From: Methylobacterium sp. WL119
GTDB taxonomy: Bacteria; Pseudomonadota; Alphaproteobacteria; Rhizobiales; Beijerinckiaceae
DNA: 41,423 nucleotides
Direction of reading: 5' to 3'
Assembly (NCBI RefSeq): GCF_008039875.1
Contig: NZ_VRUU01000046.1
Span: 1-41,423 of the forward strand
Positions 33,685 to 41,423 of this stretch are shown one piece after another (position 1 is the first letter of the stretch; every line of letters starts with the position of its first letter). Position numbers and translations under genes: made by a program. The notes below the pieces were generated by a model. That model worked only from the letters and a program-made list of their open reading frames with translations. It did not search any database and was not told the origin of the DNA.

Positions 33685-34197
33685 GTGACATCTCCCGCCC
33701 TCCGCGAACGCAAGGACGCCGCCGAGCCGGCCGCCGCCTGCAGCAGCGACGACCTGATCGAGCTCCTGTTCTTCGCCTATCGCGACTTCGTCGGCGATCC
33801 GGACCGGATCCTGGCCGAGTACGGCTTCGGCCGGGCGCACCACCGGGTGCTGCACTTCGTCGACCGCTATCCCGGCCTGACCATCGCCGAATTGCTCGAC
33901 ATCCTGCGCATCACCAAGCAGAGCCTCAACCGGGTGCTGAAGGACCTGATCGGCCAGGGCTACATCGCCCAGCGGCCCGGCACCCAGGACCGGCGCCAGC
34001 GCCTGCTCACCTGCACGCCGAGCGGCGCGGCGCTGGCCGCCGACCTCACCCGCGTGCAGGCGCGGCGGCTGGCCCGCGCGCTGGCCTCGCCGGAGGATGC
34101 GGCCGCCCCCGAGAGCTTCCTGATGGCGATGATCGAGCCCGACGAGCGCGCGGTGGTGCGCCGCCTGATGGCCCGCCGCGGCGGCGGGGCCGCCTGA
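33685..34197 (+). CDS. MarR-family transcriptional regulator (PetP-like)
   Basis: A 170-residue winged-helix regulator starting (GTG) TSPALRERKD. The DNA-binding core is GLTIAELLDILRITKQSLNRVLKDLIGQGYI with the wing RPGTQDRRQRLLTCT. An ATG at 33559 would give 212 residues but overlaps a promoter -10 box, so the GTG is preferred although no clear ribosome site is seen. Its TGA overlaps the ATG of the response regulator by one base. A MarR plus orphan response regulator pair of this kind is known as PetP-PetR in Rhodobacter capsulatus, where it affects cytochrome synthesis; the equivalence here is inferred from arrangement. Confidence 0.85.
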   Translation: MTSPALRERKDAAEPAAACSSDDLIELLFFAYRDFVGDPDRILAEYGFGRAHHRVLHFVDRYPGLTIAELLDILRITKQSLNRVLKDLIGQGYIAQRPGTQDRRQRLLTCTPSGAALAADLTRVQARRLARALASPEDAAAPESFLMAMIEPDERAVVRRLMARRGGGAA

Positions 34198-34910
34198 TGG
34201 CCGCCCATGCCCGCACCGAGCTCTCCGACGGGGCGCCGCACGTCCTCGTGGTCGACGACGACCGGCGCCTGCGCGAGCTGCTCGCCCGCTACCTCGCCGA
34301 GCAGGGGTTCCGCGTCACCGCCGCCGCGAGCGCGGCCGAGGCGCGGGCCAAGGCGCAGAGCCTGGTCTTCGACGCGATGGTGCTCGACGTGATGATGCCG
34401 GGCGAGGACGGCTTCGCCTATGCGCGCAGCGTGCGCGAGACCTCGCGCGTGCCGATCCTGATGCTCACCGCCCGCTCCAACCCGAACGACCGGGTGATGG
34501 GCCTCGAGATCGGCGCCGACGACTACCTGCCGAAGCCGTTCGAGCCGCGCGAGCTGACGCTCCGGCTCACCAACATCATCAACCGGGCGTCGGGCCCGCG
34601 CCGCGACACCGGCACCGGCGACGTGGTGACCTTCGGGCCGTTCTCCTACCGGATCGAGCGCGGGGAGCTGCGCCGCGAGGACGAGATGATCCGCATCACC
34701 GAGCGCGAGCGCGAGATCCTGACGATCCTGGCCGGCGCCCACGGCGCCAACGTCGAGCGCGAGGTGCTGGCCGGAGGCGGAGGGCTCGCCGCCGAGCGCA
34801 CCATCGACGTGCAGATCAACCGCCTGCGCCGCAAGACCGAGGTCGACCCGGCCAACCCGACCTTCCTGCAGACCGTGCGCGGGGTCGGGTACCGGCTCGC
34901 GGTGGATTGA
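34197..34910 (+). CDS. OmpR-family response regulator (PetR-like)
   Basis: A 237-residue two-component regulator. The receiver domain has Asp20 and Asp21 in VVDDD, the phosphorylation site Asp64 in VLDVMMPGEDG, Thr91 in MLTARS and Lys113 in YLPKPFEPREL. The output winged helix ends in RTIDVQINRLRRKTE and TVRGVGYRL. No histidine kinase gene is adjacent. The start codon overlaps the MarR stop (TGATG), so the two are co-translated. It is convergent with kup, the stops being joined by a perfect palindrome. Confidence 0.95.
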   Translation: MAAHARTELSDGAPHVLVVDDDRRLRELLARYLAEQGFRVTAAASAAEARAKAQSLVFDAMVLDVMMPGEDGFAYARSVRETSRVPILMLTARSNPNDRVMGLEIGADDYLPKPFEPRELTLRLTNIINRASGPRRDTGTGDVVTFGPFSYRIERGELRREDEMIRITEREREILTILAGAHGANVEREVLAGGGGLAAERTIDVQINRLRRKTEVDPANPTFLQTVRGVGYRLAVD

Positions 34911-34929
34911 GGGGCGATGGCGCCCCTCA
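34908..34929. terminator. Perfect palindrome containing both stop codons of convergent genes
   Basis: Nine-base arms TGAGGGGCG and CGCCCCTCA enclose the loop ATGG. The TGA at the left end is the response-regulator stop, and the TCA at the right end is the kup stop on the other strand. A hairpin forms identically in both transcripts, so it is a likely bidirectional transcript end or mRNA-end protector. Confidence 0.6.
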
Positions 34930-36909
34930 GATCTCGATCTCGGTCCCCACCTCCACCACCTGCCGCGTCGGCAGCCCGAAATGGGCGCCGGTGCGCTCGG
35001 CGTTGCGCTTCATGAAGGCGTAGAGGCCCTCGCGCCAGCTGTGCATGCCGGGGTTGGTCGGCGACGGGATGATGGCCTCGTGGCCGACGAAGTAGGTGAT
35101 GTCCTCCACGAACTCCGCCGGCAGCAGGCCGCTCGCCACCGCGCATTGCAGCCCTTCGGGAATCGAGGCCGTCTGCATGAAGCCGTAATGCAGCACCACG
35201 CGCTCCATCCCGGGCGTGTATTTCGAGATCGCCTTGCGGATGCCCGAAGCCACGAGCGTCACCTCCGCGCGCTGCGACGCCGGCACGATCGGCTCCTCCT
35301 CGTAGATCACGGTGATCAGGAGGATGCGCTCGTGCAGGCAGCGGCTGCGCTCGACCAGGCGCCCGAGCGCCATCGGGATGCCCTCGCTCGCCGCCGAGAG
35401 GAAGGCGGCGGTGCCGGGCAGCGTCACCGGCGGGTGCGAGGCGAGGCGGGCGAGGAAGGCGTCCTCCTTCTGCCGCAGCGGCTCGCGCACCGCCTCCAGC
35501 ACCCGGTTGCCCTTCATCCAGGTCAGCATCAGGAAGGCGACCGAGAAGGCCAGCACCAGCGGGAACCAGCCGCCCTCGAGGAGCTTCGCGCTGTTGGCCG
35601 CCAGGAACACCAGGTCGATGGCGAGGAAGAAGCCGTTGACCGCGAGCACCGCGGCGAGGCCGTAGCCCCAGCGCAGCGCGATCAGCGCGGCGAGCAGCGT
35701 GGTGATGCCCATCAGCGCCGAGACGGCGATGCCGTAGGCGCCGGCCAGCGCATCGGAGGAGCCGAACAGCACCACCGCGACGAGGGTGGCGAGCGCCAGG
35801 AGCCAGTTCACCGCCGGCACGTAGATCTGCCCGCGCTCGTGCTTGTCGGTGTGGACCACCCGCATCGCCGGCATGAAGCCGAGCTGGATCGCCTGCTGCG
35901 TCAGGGAATACACCCCCGAGATCACCGCCTGCGAGGCGATGACGGTGGCCATGGTGGCGAGCGCCACGAGGGGATAGTGCGCCCAGTCCGGTGCGAGCCG
36001 GTAGAACGGGTTCTCGATCGCGTCCGGCTCGGCGATGAGCAGCGCGCCCTGCCCGCAATAGTGGATCAGCAGCGCCGGCAGCACGAGGCCGAACCACGCG
36101 GTGCGGATCGCCGGCGCCCCGAAATGCCCGAGATCGGCATACATCGCCTCGCCGCCGGTGACCGCGAGGAAGGCCGCGCCGAGCATCAGGAACGAGACGT
36201 GCCAGCCGGCATGGACCAGGAAGTCGACCGCCCGCCACGGGTTGACCGCCGCCAGGATCTGCGGCGCGTGCCAGATGCTCGGGATCGCCAGCAGCACCAG
36301 GACGGAGAACCACACCAGCATCACCGGGCCGAACACCCGGCCGATCACCGCCACGCCCTGCCGCTGGACCAGGAACAGCCCGATCAGGATCAGGATCGTC
36401 AGCGGGACGACGAAGGGGCTCAGCACCGGCGCGTCGACCTTCAGGCCCTCGATCGCCGACAGCACCGAGATCGCCGGGGTGATCGCGCCGTCGCCGTAGA
36501 GAAGCGCCGCGCCGACGAGCCCGACCACCAGCAGCAGCGCCTGCCAGGTGCCGGCCTTGGCGTGGCGGGCGCCGAGCAGCGCCAGCATCGCGACGATGCC
36601 GCCCTCGCCGCGGTTGTCGGCGCGCAGGATCAGCACCGCGTATTTCAGCGAGACGATCAGGATCAGCGCCCACAGGATCAGCGAGACCGCGCCGGTGGCC
36701 GCCGCCGCGACCGGCGCCCCGCCGGAGATGCCGGCCTTCACCGCCTCCTTGAAGGCGTAGAGCGGGCTGGTGCCGATGTCGCCGTAGACGACCCCGAGCG
36801 CCCCGAGCGTCAGCGCCGGCCCGGCCGCGTGCCGCACCGCCCCGGGCTTTCGCGCCACCGGGGCGACCGGAAGCGCACGCTCCTGCGAAGGGCTGACGGC
36901 TCGGCTCAC
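34927..36909 (-). CDS. kup: Low-affinity potassium transporter Kup
   Basis: A 660-residue KUP/HAK/KT-family potassium-proton symporter. The family motif GVVYGDIGTSPLYA is at 39-52. About 12 membrane segments run to near residue 470, including LLYGDGAITPAISVLSAIEG and GGEAMYADLGHFG. A cytosolic C-terminal domain has SEGIPMALGRLVER and HYGFMQTASIPEGL. The start is the GTG at 36909 because GAGGGG lies seven bases upstream. An alternative GTG two codons earlier is too close to that site. Confidence 0.95.
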   Translation of the reverse strand: MSRAVSPSQERALPVAPVARKPGAVRHAAGPALTLGALGVVYGDIGTSPLYAFKEAVKAGISGGAPVAAAATGAVSLILWALILIVSLKYAVLILRADNRGEGGIVAMLALLGARHAKAGTWQALLLVVGLVGAALLYGDGAITPAISVLSAIEGLKVDAPVLSPFVVPLTILILIGLFLVQRQGVAVIGRVFGPVMLVWFSVLVLLAIPSIWHAPQILAAVNPWRAVDFLVHAGWHVSFLMLGAAFLAVTGGEAMYADLGHFGAPAIRTAWFGLVLPALLIHYCGQGALLIAEPDAIENPFYRLAPDWAHYPLVALATMATVIASQAVISGVYSLTQQAIQLGFMPAMRVVHTDKHERGQIYVPAVNWLLALATLVAVVLFGSSDALAGAYGIAVSALMGITTLLAALIALRWGYGLAAVLAVNGFFLAIDLVFLAANSAKLLEGGWFPLVLAFSVAFLMLTWMKGNRVLEAVREPLRQKEDAFLARLASHPPVTLPGTAAFLSAASEGIPMALGRLVERSRCLHERILLITVIYEEEPIVPASQRAEVTLVASGIRKAISKYTPGMERVVLHYGFMQTASIPEGLQCAVASGLLPAEFVEDITYFVGHEAIIPSPTNPGMHSWREGLYAFMKRNAERTGAHFGLPTRQVVEVGTEIEI

Positions 36910-37076
36910 GGACACGCCCCTCGGATCGAAGATCGGCGCGAGGCTGCCTGCATCCGCGCGGCCGTTCAAGATGCCGGTGCGGGCGAATGCTGTGGGAACA
37001 CGGCGATGTGTCCGGGTTGCACAAGTCGGGACGGCCCGGAATCGCGGAGAGACGGGATCCGATCCGTCGACCGCCC

Positions 37077-37121
37077 CGACGTGGCCTGCCTCGACGTGAC
37101 CTGCACCGACGGGATCTGCAC
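37077..37121. repeat. Three degenerate 15-base tandem repeats
   Basis: The units read CGACGTGGCCTGCCT, CGACGTGACCTGCAC and CGACGGGATCTGCAC. They lie between kup and hipA in a stretch with no gene. The pattern could be a protein-binding array or a remnant of a coding repeat. Confidence 0.55.
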
Positions 37122-37168
37122 CCAGTCGGTCCGGCTGCGCCCCGCGTGCGGCCGGGGCCGGCACGATT

Positions 37169-38407
37169 TCAGGACGCGCGTGCGGCCGGGGCGGAACTCG
37201 CGGCGAGCATCGTCCGGTCCCCGGCCGGCATCCCACGCGCCGCCATGAACTCCGGCACGCGCCGCATCGCCGCCTGGACCGCCTCGCGAATGCTGTCGGC
37301 CGCGATGCGCGACAGCTTGAACCGCGGATGGGACGCGAACGCCCGTTCGGCATCCCATTCGGGACCGAGGCCCGGCGCCGGCGCGCAGACATGCCGCATC
37401 ACGCCCGGATGCGGTGCGATGTCGAAGACCGGCGACAGCCGCCACCCGTCGCCCGCACCGAGGAACGCGTGGTTGCGCAGGTGGTCGTCGGTGTTGTGGA
37501 GGCACGCGTTCACCAGGAGCCGCCGGAACATCTCCGGAAACGCGTTCGCGACGCCGATCGACTCCGCGACCGCCGCGATGTCGACGTAGGTCTTCCGGGT
37601 GCCGTAGCCGAAGCTCGGCTCCTTGAGCAGCGTGGCCGCACTCAGATAGGCGATCGGCTCGCCTTCCGAGGTGCGGTCGAACCGTTCGACGAGAAGCACG
37701 CTTCGACCGCCGATATCGAGAAGCTCGCGAGCCGGGACCGACAGGCCGGCCGCCTCGGCGACGTCGAGGCAGACCGCCTCCGCGCGCGGATCGTCGAACC
37801 TGTCGCCCCAGGCGGGAAACTTCGCGATCCACTGGCGCCCGCGGTGCCGCAGCCGCGCCTTGGGGCGGGCGCCCCCGACGTCGGCGCTGTTGCGGAGGAG
37901 CACCTGCAGGTGATGCGAGGCGCTGCGGCCGTCCTCGATCGCCTCGGCCGCCGCCAGCAGCGCCGCGATGTCGTCCTCCGCGGCGGGCAGGTGCAGGAGC
38001 GGGGCTTCGTCCGGAACCCAGGTTCGGGGACCGTCCGGGGTCGGGCCGAAGGCGAGGTCCCCCGTTCGCGTGGTTCCGCCCAGGGCAAGATACTCGGCCA
38101 TCCCGAGGCGTCGATGCGGGAAGGCCCGATCGAGGATGCCCTTGCCCCAGCCGTCGGGCCCGGCATCGTGAAAGGCGAGGTGGACCTCGTCGGGATGAGC
38201 CGACCTCGACCGGCCGCTGATCGGAAGCCCGATCGGATCGATCGGCCTCGGGGTCCTGGAGCGAAGGACGGACTTGGCGTAGACGAAGCGGCCGATCCGC
38301 CTGTCGCCCCCTTCGAAGCGGAGCGAGCCGACGGGGACGTAGCGCGCCGCATCCCATCGGAAGACGACGAGCTCGTCGAGGCGGCCGGATTCAGAAATCC
38401 GCCACAT
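37169..38407 (-). CDS. hipA: HipA-family serine/threonine kinase toxin
   Basis: A 412-residue HipA-type kinase; the E. coli relative phosphorylates glutamyl-tRNA synthetase and causes persistence. The glycine-rich GGARPKA is at 178-184 and the ATP lysine is probably Lys196 in IAKFP. LLVERFDR is at 238-245. Catalytic Asp307 is in HNTDDHLRNH, with Asn312 and Asp329 (VFDIAPHP) binding metal. The ATG at 38407 has GAGGAGGT seven bases upstream and overlaps the end of hipB by 17 bases. All key residues are intact, so it is probably an active kinase. The target in this organism is unknown. Confidence 0.9.
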   Translation of the reverse strand: MWRISESGRLDELVVFRWDAARYVPVGSLRFEGGDRRIGRFVYAKSVLRSRTPRPIDPIGLPISGRSRSAHPDEVHLAFHDAGPDGWGKGILDRAFPHRRLGMAEYLALGGTTRTGDLAFGPTPDGPRTWVPDEAPLLHLPAAEDDIAALLAAAEAIEDGRSASHHLQVLLRNSADVGGARPKARLRHRGRQWIAKFPAWGDRFDDPRAEAVCLDVAEAAGLSVPARELLDIGGRSVLLVERFDRTSEGEPIAYLSAATLLKEPSFGYGTRKTYVDIAAVAESIGVANAFPEMFRRLLVNACLHNTDDHLRNHAFLGAGDGWRLSPVFDIAPHPGVMRHVCAPAPGLGPEWDAERAFASHPRFKLSRIAADSIREAVQAAMRRVPEFMAARGMPAGDRTMLAASSAPAARAS

Positions 38408-38711
38408 GGGCAGACCTCCTCGATCGCCGGCGGCCGAGCACGGCGTCCATGTCGTCGCCGATCGGATCGGCGGCGACGATCTCCCCGAGGCGTTCGGTAT
38501 AGCCGAGGACGGTCAGCGCCTTGAGCAGGATGCCGACCGCCACGCCCGGACGCCCGTTCTCGATCGCGACCACGGATGGGCGGCCGACCCCCATGCGCTC
38601 GGCGAACGCGGCCTGGGTGAGGTTTCGGCGCAGCCGTGCGAGCCGGATGGTCTGGCCGAGCCTCGCGAGGCTCGCCAGTTCGTCGCTCGACAGGACCGTG
38701 GTCGTGCGCAT
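38391..38711 (-). CDS. hipB: HipB-like Xre-family antitoxin
   Basis: A 106-residue protein with an Xre helix-turn-helix (IRLARLRRNLTQAAFAERMG then RPSVVAIENGRPGVAVG) and a basic C-terminus RRRSRRSAHVADF. It is the usual partner of HipA: it neutralises the kinase and represses the operon. The ATG at 38711 has GGAG nine bases upstream. The overlap with hipA supports co-translation. Confidence 0.92.
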   Translation of the reverse strand: MRTTTVLSSDELASLARLGQTIRLARLRRNLTQAAFAERMGVGRPSVVAIENGRPGVAVGILLKALTVLGYTERLGEIVAADPIGDDMDAVLGRRRSRRSAHVADF

Positions 38712-38729
38712 GGCTAGAACTCCATACGT

Positions 38730-38746
38730 TATCTTGGTTTGTGATA
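38730..38746. promoter_or_regulatory. Candidate HipB operator
   Basis: An inverted repeat TATC-N9-GATA lies 19 bases before hipB in an AT-rich patch. The E. coli HipB operator is TATCC-N8-GGATA, of similar shape. A further TATC follows directly, so the site may be extended or shared with the promoter. Confidence 0.4.
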
Positions 38747-38991
38747 TATCTTCTGATCGCCTGAAGGACTAGCACGGACTGCCGGGCGGCAACCCTCCGC
38801 CGAACCGACCGGACACGGGCTCGCGTCGCCTCCGTGGGCTCGCCGACGCGCCGGCCGCCTGAGCTGGGCGCCGCGACGCACCCGGCGCGCTCCGGTGCCC
38901 ACGATGCCGCGTAACCGATGGCCTCGGCTGCGCGTACATGAGGATCGGCCCCCGCCCCGCGCGCGCCGCGCCCCCTCGCTCGGAGACCGCC

Positions 38992-39744
38992 ATGTCCAAG
39001 AACATGTCCCTGACACCCAAAGCGTCCGGCCTGCGCGGGATCGCGCTCGCGACGGTCGCGGGCCTCGCCCTGATGGCCGGTGCGGTCTCGCTGCGCGGCC
39101 TCGCCCATGCGGAGGAGCCCGGCCGGCGCCTGCCGGAGGCCGCCGTGACCGCCCGGGAGACCGCGAAGGAGACCGGCCTGCGCACCGCGACGCTCGCCGG
39201 CGGCTGCTTCTGGGGCGTGCAGGGGGTGTTCCAGCACGTGCGCGGCGTCCGCCGGGCCGTGTCGGGCTATGCCGGCGGCGACGCGTCGGATGCGCGCTAC
39301 AGCGCGGTCAGCACCGGCGGCACCGGCCATGCCGAGGCGGTGCGCATCACCTACGATCCCAAGGTGATCCGCTACGACGAGCTGCTGCGGATCTTCTTCT
39401 CGGTGGCGCTCGACCCGACGCAGGTGAACCGCCAGGGCCCGGATTCCGGCCCGCAATACCGCTCGGCGATCTTCCCCGCCGACGCGGAGCAGGCGCGGGT
39501 CGCCGAGGCCTACATCGCCCAGCTCGACGCCGCGCACGCCTACGCGAAGCCGATCGCCACGCGGATCGAGCCGGGCGCGACCTTCTACCCGGCGGAAGGC
39601 TACCACCAGGACTTCATGGCGAGCCACCCGAACCACCCCTACATCGCCGCCAACGACGCGCCGAAGCTGCGCGACCTGCAGGCGCTGTTCCCCGAGCGCA
39701 CCGCGCCGGAGCCGGTGCTGGTCGGCGGCCGCCCGCCGGCCTGA
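38992..39744 (+). CDS. msrA: Peptide methionine sulfoxide reductase MsrA, exported, one-cysteine
   Basis: A 250-residue enzyme reducing the S form of methionine sulfoxide. The catalytic GGCFWG places Cys72, with the acid in GGTGHAEAV and the substrate site YHQDF. A signal peptide precedes the domain (ALATVAGLALMAGAVSLRGLAHA/EEP), so the enzyme is probably periplasmic. No other cysteine is in the chain, so no resolving cysteine is present and reduction must come from an outside thiol. The ATG at 38992 has GGAGA about six bases upstream. It is divergent from hipBA. Confidence 0.93.
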   Translation: MSKNMSLTPKASGLRGIALATVAGLALMAGAVSLRGLAHAEEPGRRLPEAAVTARETAKETGLRTATLAGGCFWGVQGVFQHVRGVRRAVSGYAGGDASDARYSAVSTGGTGHAEAVRITYDPKVIRYDELLRIFFSVALDPTQVNRQGPDSGPQYRSAIFPADAEQARVAEAYIAQLDAAHAYAKPIATRIEPGATFYPAEGYHQDFMASHPNHPYIAANDAPKLRDLQALFPERTAPEPVLVGGRPPA

Positions 39745-39770
39745 GGCGGGCAGCGTCCGCGCCGCCTCGT

Positions 39771-39908
39771 CCCACCCGACCCCCTCATCCTGAGGCGCCG
39801 CGTGAGCGGCCTCGAAGGAGGGCTCCAGGGATCGCACCGACGGCGGGAGGGCTCCTTCGAGGCCCCTTGCCGAGGCAAGGGGCACCTCAGGATGAGGGGG
39901 TGGGTGGG
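39771..39908. repeat. Large palindromic intergenic repeat (CCTCATCCTGAGG family)
   Basis: The outer arms CCCCTCATCCTGAGG and CCTCAGGATGAGGGG are flanked by CCCACCC on the left and GGGTGGG on the right. Internal inverted pairs include CCTCGAAGGAGGGCTCC with GGGCTCCTTCGAGG, and CCCCTTGC with GCAAGGGG. The layout is that of a MITE-like or REP-like element between msrA and the MFS gene. Confidence 0.8.
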
Positions 39909-40034
39909 ATGACCGGCTCCGTGCGGCGCACCGCGACAATCCTTCGTCCTTCCCCCCTCCCGTGCCGCCGGCGCCCTTGTCCTGCCGCTCCGATCCGCGC
40001 CAGGATCGCCGGGTCGGCGAAAGGGGACCGGATC

Positions 40035-41342
40035 ATGGCTGTGGCGTCGGGACCCGGAGCCCCAAACCCCCTCGACCTCGTGCCGATCGAGGATGCCAGC
40101 CTCGGGGCGTTCTACCGGATCATGACCACGCCCGAGCGGCGCACCTTCTGGGCCTGCGCCGCCGGCTGGGCGCTCGACGGCATGGACTTCATGATCTACC
40201 CGTTGGTGATCGGCACGATCATCAGCCTGTGGAGGGTCGATCCGGGCACGGCCGGCCTCGCCGCCACCGTCACGCTGCTGGCCTCCGCGCTCGGCGGGTG
40301 GCTCGCCGGCTTCGTCGCCGACCGCATCGGCCGTGTGCTGACGCTGCAGATCACCATCCTCTGGTTCTCGGTCTTCTCGCTGGTCTGCGCCTTCGTGCAG
40401 AACTTCGAGCAGCTGCTCGTCGCCCGCGCGCTGCTCGGCCTCGGCTTCGGCGGCGAGTGGGCGGCCGGCGCGGTGCTGATGGGCGAGACCATCCGGGCGC
40501 AGTATCGCGGCCGGGCCGTCGGCTCGGTGCAGTCCGGCTGGGCGATCGGCTGGGGGATGGCGGTGCTGTCGCAGGCGGTGCTGTTCTCCTATCTCCCGCC
40601 CGAGAGCGCGTGGCGCTGGATGTTCGCGATCGGCGCGCTGCCGGCGCTGCTGGTGTTCTACCTCCGCCGCTACGTCGCGGAGCCGAAGGTCGCCGCCGAG
40701 ACCCGCGCCAGGGCGCGCGCGGCCGGCGAGGAGCCCAAGCTCTGGGAGATCTTCGCCGGCCCGCTGCTGCGCACCACGATCCTGGCCTCGCTCGCCGCCG
40801 CCGGCTGCCAGGGCGGCTACTACGCCATCACCACCTGGCTGCCGCGCTACCTCACCACCGAGCGCGGCCTGTCGATCGTCTCCTCCACCGGCTACCTCTC
40901 GGCGCTGATCGTGGGCTCGTTTGCCGGCTACCTCGTCGGCGCCTGGCTCGCCGACCGGCTCGGGCGGCGCCCGCTGTTCCTGATCTTCTCGATCGGCGCG
41001 ATCCTGGTCATCGTCGCCTACACCCAGCTGCCGCTCTCGAACGCGGTGCTGTGGGTGCTGGGCTTCCCGCTCGGCTTCTTCGCCTCGGGCTACTTCTCGG
41101 GGATGGGCGCCTTCCTCACCGAGCTCTACCCGACGCGGCTGCGCGGCTCGGGCCAGGGCTTCTGCTACAATTTCGGGCGGGGCCTCGGCGCGCTGTTCCC
41201 GTTCCTGGTGGGCGAGCTCTCGAAATCGATCGGCCTCGCCTCGGCGATCGCGGTCTTCGCCGCGGGCGCCTACGGCGTGTTCTTTCTCGCCGCCTTCGCC
41301 CTGCCGGAGACGCGGGGGAAGGTGCTGCACGCCGACGGGTAG
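40035..41342 (+). CDS. MFS transporter (metabolite:proton symporter type)
   Basis: A 435-residue major facilitator with 12 predicted membrane segments. The first helix region has AAGWALDGMDFMIYPLVIG, whose Asp-Gly-Met-Asp pattern is typical of the aromatic acid and sialate symporter branch. The loop ADRIGRVLTLQ and, in the second half, ADRLGRRPLFL are the two MFS motif A copies. GFGGEWAAGAVLM in helix 4 and LTELYPTRLRGSGQGF also fit that branch. The ATG at 40035 has AAGGGG eight bases upstream. The substrate is not readable from context. Confidence 0.9.
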   Translation: MAVASGPGAPNPLDLVPIEDASLGAFYRIMTTPERRTFWACAAGWALDGMDFMIYPLVIGTIISLWRVDPGTAGLAATVTLLASALGGWLAGFVADRIGRVLTLQITILWFSVFSLVCAFVQNFEQLLVARALLGLGFGGEWAAGAVLMGETIRAQYRGRAVGSVQSGWAIGWGMAVLSQAVLFSYLPPESAWRWMFAIGALPALLVFYLRRYVAEPKVAAETRARARAAGEEPKLWEIFAGPLLRTTILASLAAAGCQGGYYAITTWLPRYLTTERGLSIVSSTGYLSALIVGSFAGYLVGAWLADRLGRRPLFLIFSIGAILVIVAYTQLPLSNAVLWVLGFPLGFFASGYFSGMGAFLTELYPTRLRGSGQGFCYNFGRGLGALFPFLVGELSKSIGLASAIAVFAAGAYGVFFLAAFALPETRGKVLHADG

Positions 41343-41348
41343 GGGGAC

Positions 41349-41423
41349 GGGTTTGTCCCTCCCCCCTCTGCGGGGGAGGGTGGGCCTCGCGTCAGCGAGG
41401 GTCGGGAGAGGGGAGCGACCTCT
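41349..41423. repeat. Palindromic GC-rich repeat, cut by the window end
   Basis: It begins with CCCTCCCCCCTCTGCGGGGGAGGG-type strings, then GGGTGGGCCTCGCGTCAGCGA and GGGTCGGGAGAGGGGAGCG. The latter two match the coding-embedded copy at 5635-5793 with one or two changes. It is intergenic here, directly after the MFS gene. Confidence 0.75.

Noticed and set aside
34981..37248. Long rightward open frame opposite kup
   Set aside because: It is Arg/His/Gln/Asp-rich mirror sequence of a membrane protein gene, with no ribosome site.
37169..38407. Broken toxin gene
   Set aside because: All kinase motifs are present and the frame is intact, so pseudogene status is not supported.

Overview
The window is a very GC-rich bacterial chromosome segment with strong G/C preference at third codon positions, dense genes and almost no AT-rich islands. 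The gene families point to an alphaproteobacterium of the order Hyphomicrobiales, most likely Methylobacterium or a close relative. The pointers are PurC, IalB and PhaZ proteins of this type, an ispH-thrB-rnhA cluster, a MarR/response-regulator pair next to ilvE, TadE/TadG-like proteins with an Flp pilin, and several families of GC-rich palindromic intergenic repeats. The genus call is inference from remembered family resemblance, not from a search.

Layout. 1-464 has no convincing gene but carries two sigma70-type promoters firing leftward off the window, in the style of an rRNA operon control region. 465-3553 holds a small unknown protein, an exported amidase, and a DUF2244 membrane protein divergent from endonuclease III (nth). 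purC (3882-4676) converges on a leftward envelope cluster (9602 to 4624): IalB-like protein, unknown periplasmic protein, and two large GT2-family glycosyltransferases. Next come a small exported protein, a YgjP-like metallopeptidase and intracellular PHB depolymerase (phaZ). A tartrate/D-malate catabolic module follows: MFS transporter plus tartrate dehydrogenase, divergent from a GntR/FCD regulator. 16355-18775 is a run of three TadE/TadG-like pseudopilin or pilus-assembly genes. YqgE, a peroxiredoxin with an unusual in-frame upstream extension and a DedA protein precede the leftward ispH-thrB-rnhA operon.

24286-24959 is a hicAB toxin-antitoxin pair. It is followed by a chemoreceptor, a CPA2 cation/proton antiporter translationally overlapping a MATE exporter, a DUF937 protein, an Flp pilin, a DUF3072 protein and ilvE. 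ilvE is divergent from a MarR regulator/OmpR-type response regulator pair that resembles PetP/PetR. kup, a hipBA toxin-antitoxin pair, an exported 1-Cys MsrA and an MFS transporter finish the window.

Working together: transport and catabolism of C4 dicarboxylates (MFS, ttuC, FCD regulator), envelope assembly (IalB-like, glycosyltransferases, Tad proteins), ion homeostasis (kup, CPA2), oxidative-damage repair (peroxiredoxin, MsrA, nth) and two toxin-antitoxin modules.

The most unusual signal is a family of GC-rich palindromic repeats. Copies lie between genes, and copies also appear to be read in frame inside two glycosyltransferases and at the N-terminus of the MATE transporter, adding low-complexity Pro/Gly/Arg peptides outside the catalytic or membrane core. 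Other points of interest are a possible -1 frameshift or non-canonical start at the first glycosyltransferase, a perfect palindrome containing both stop codons of a convergent gene pair, and the peroxiredoxin extension. No tRNA, rRNA, CRISPR array, insertion sequence or prophage was recognised inside the window.
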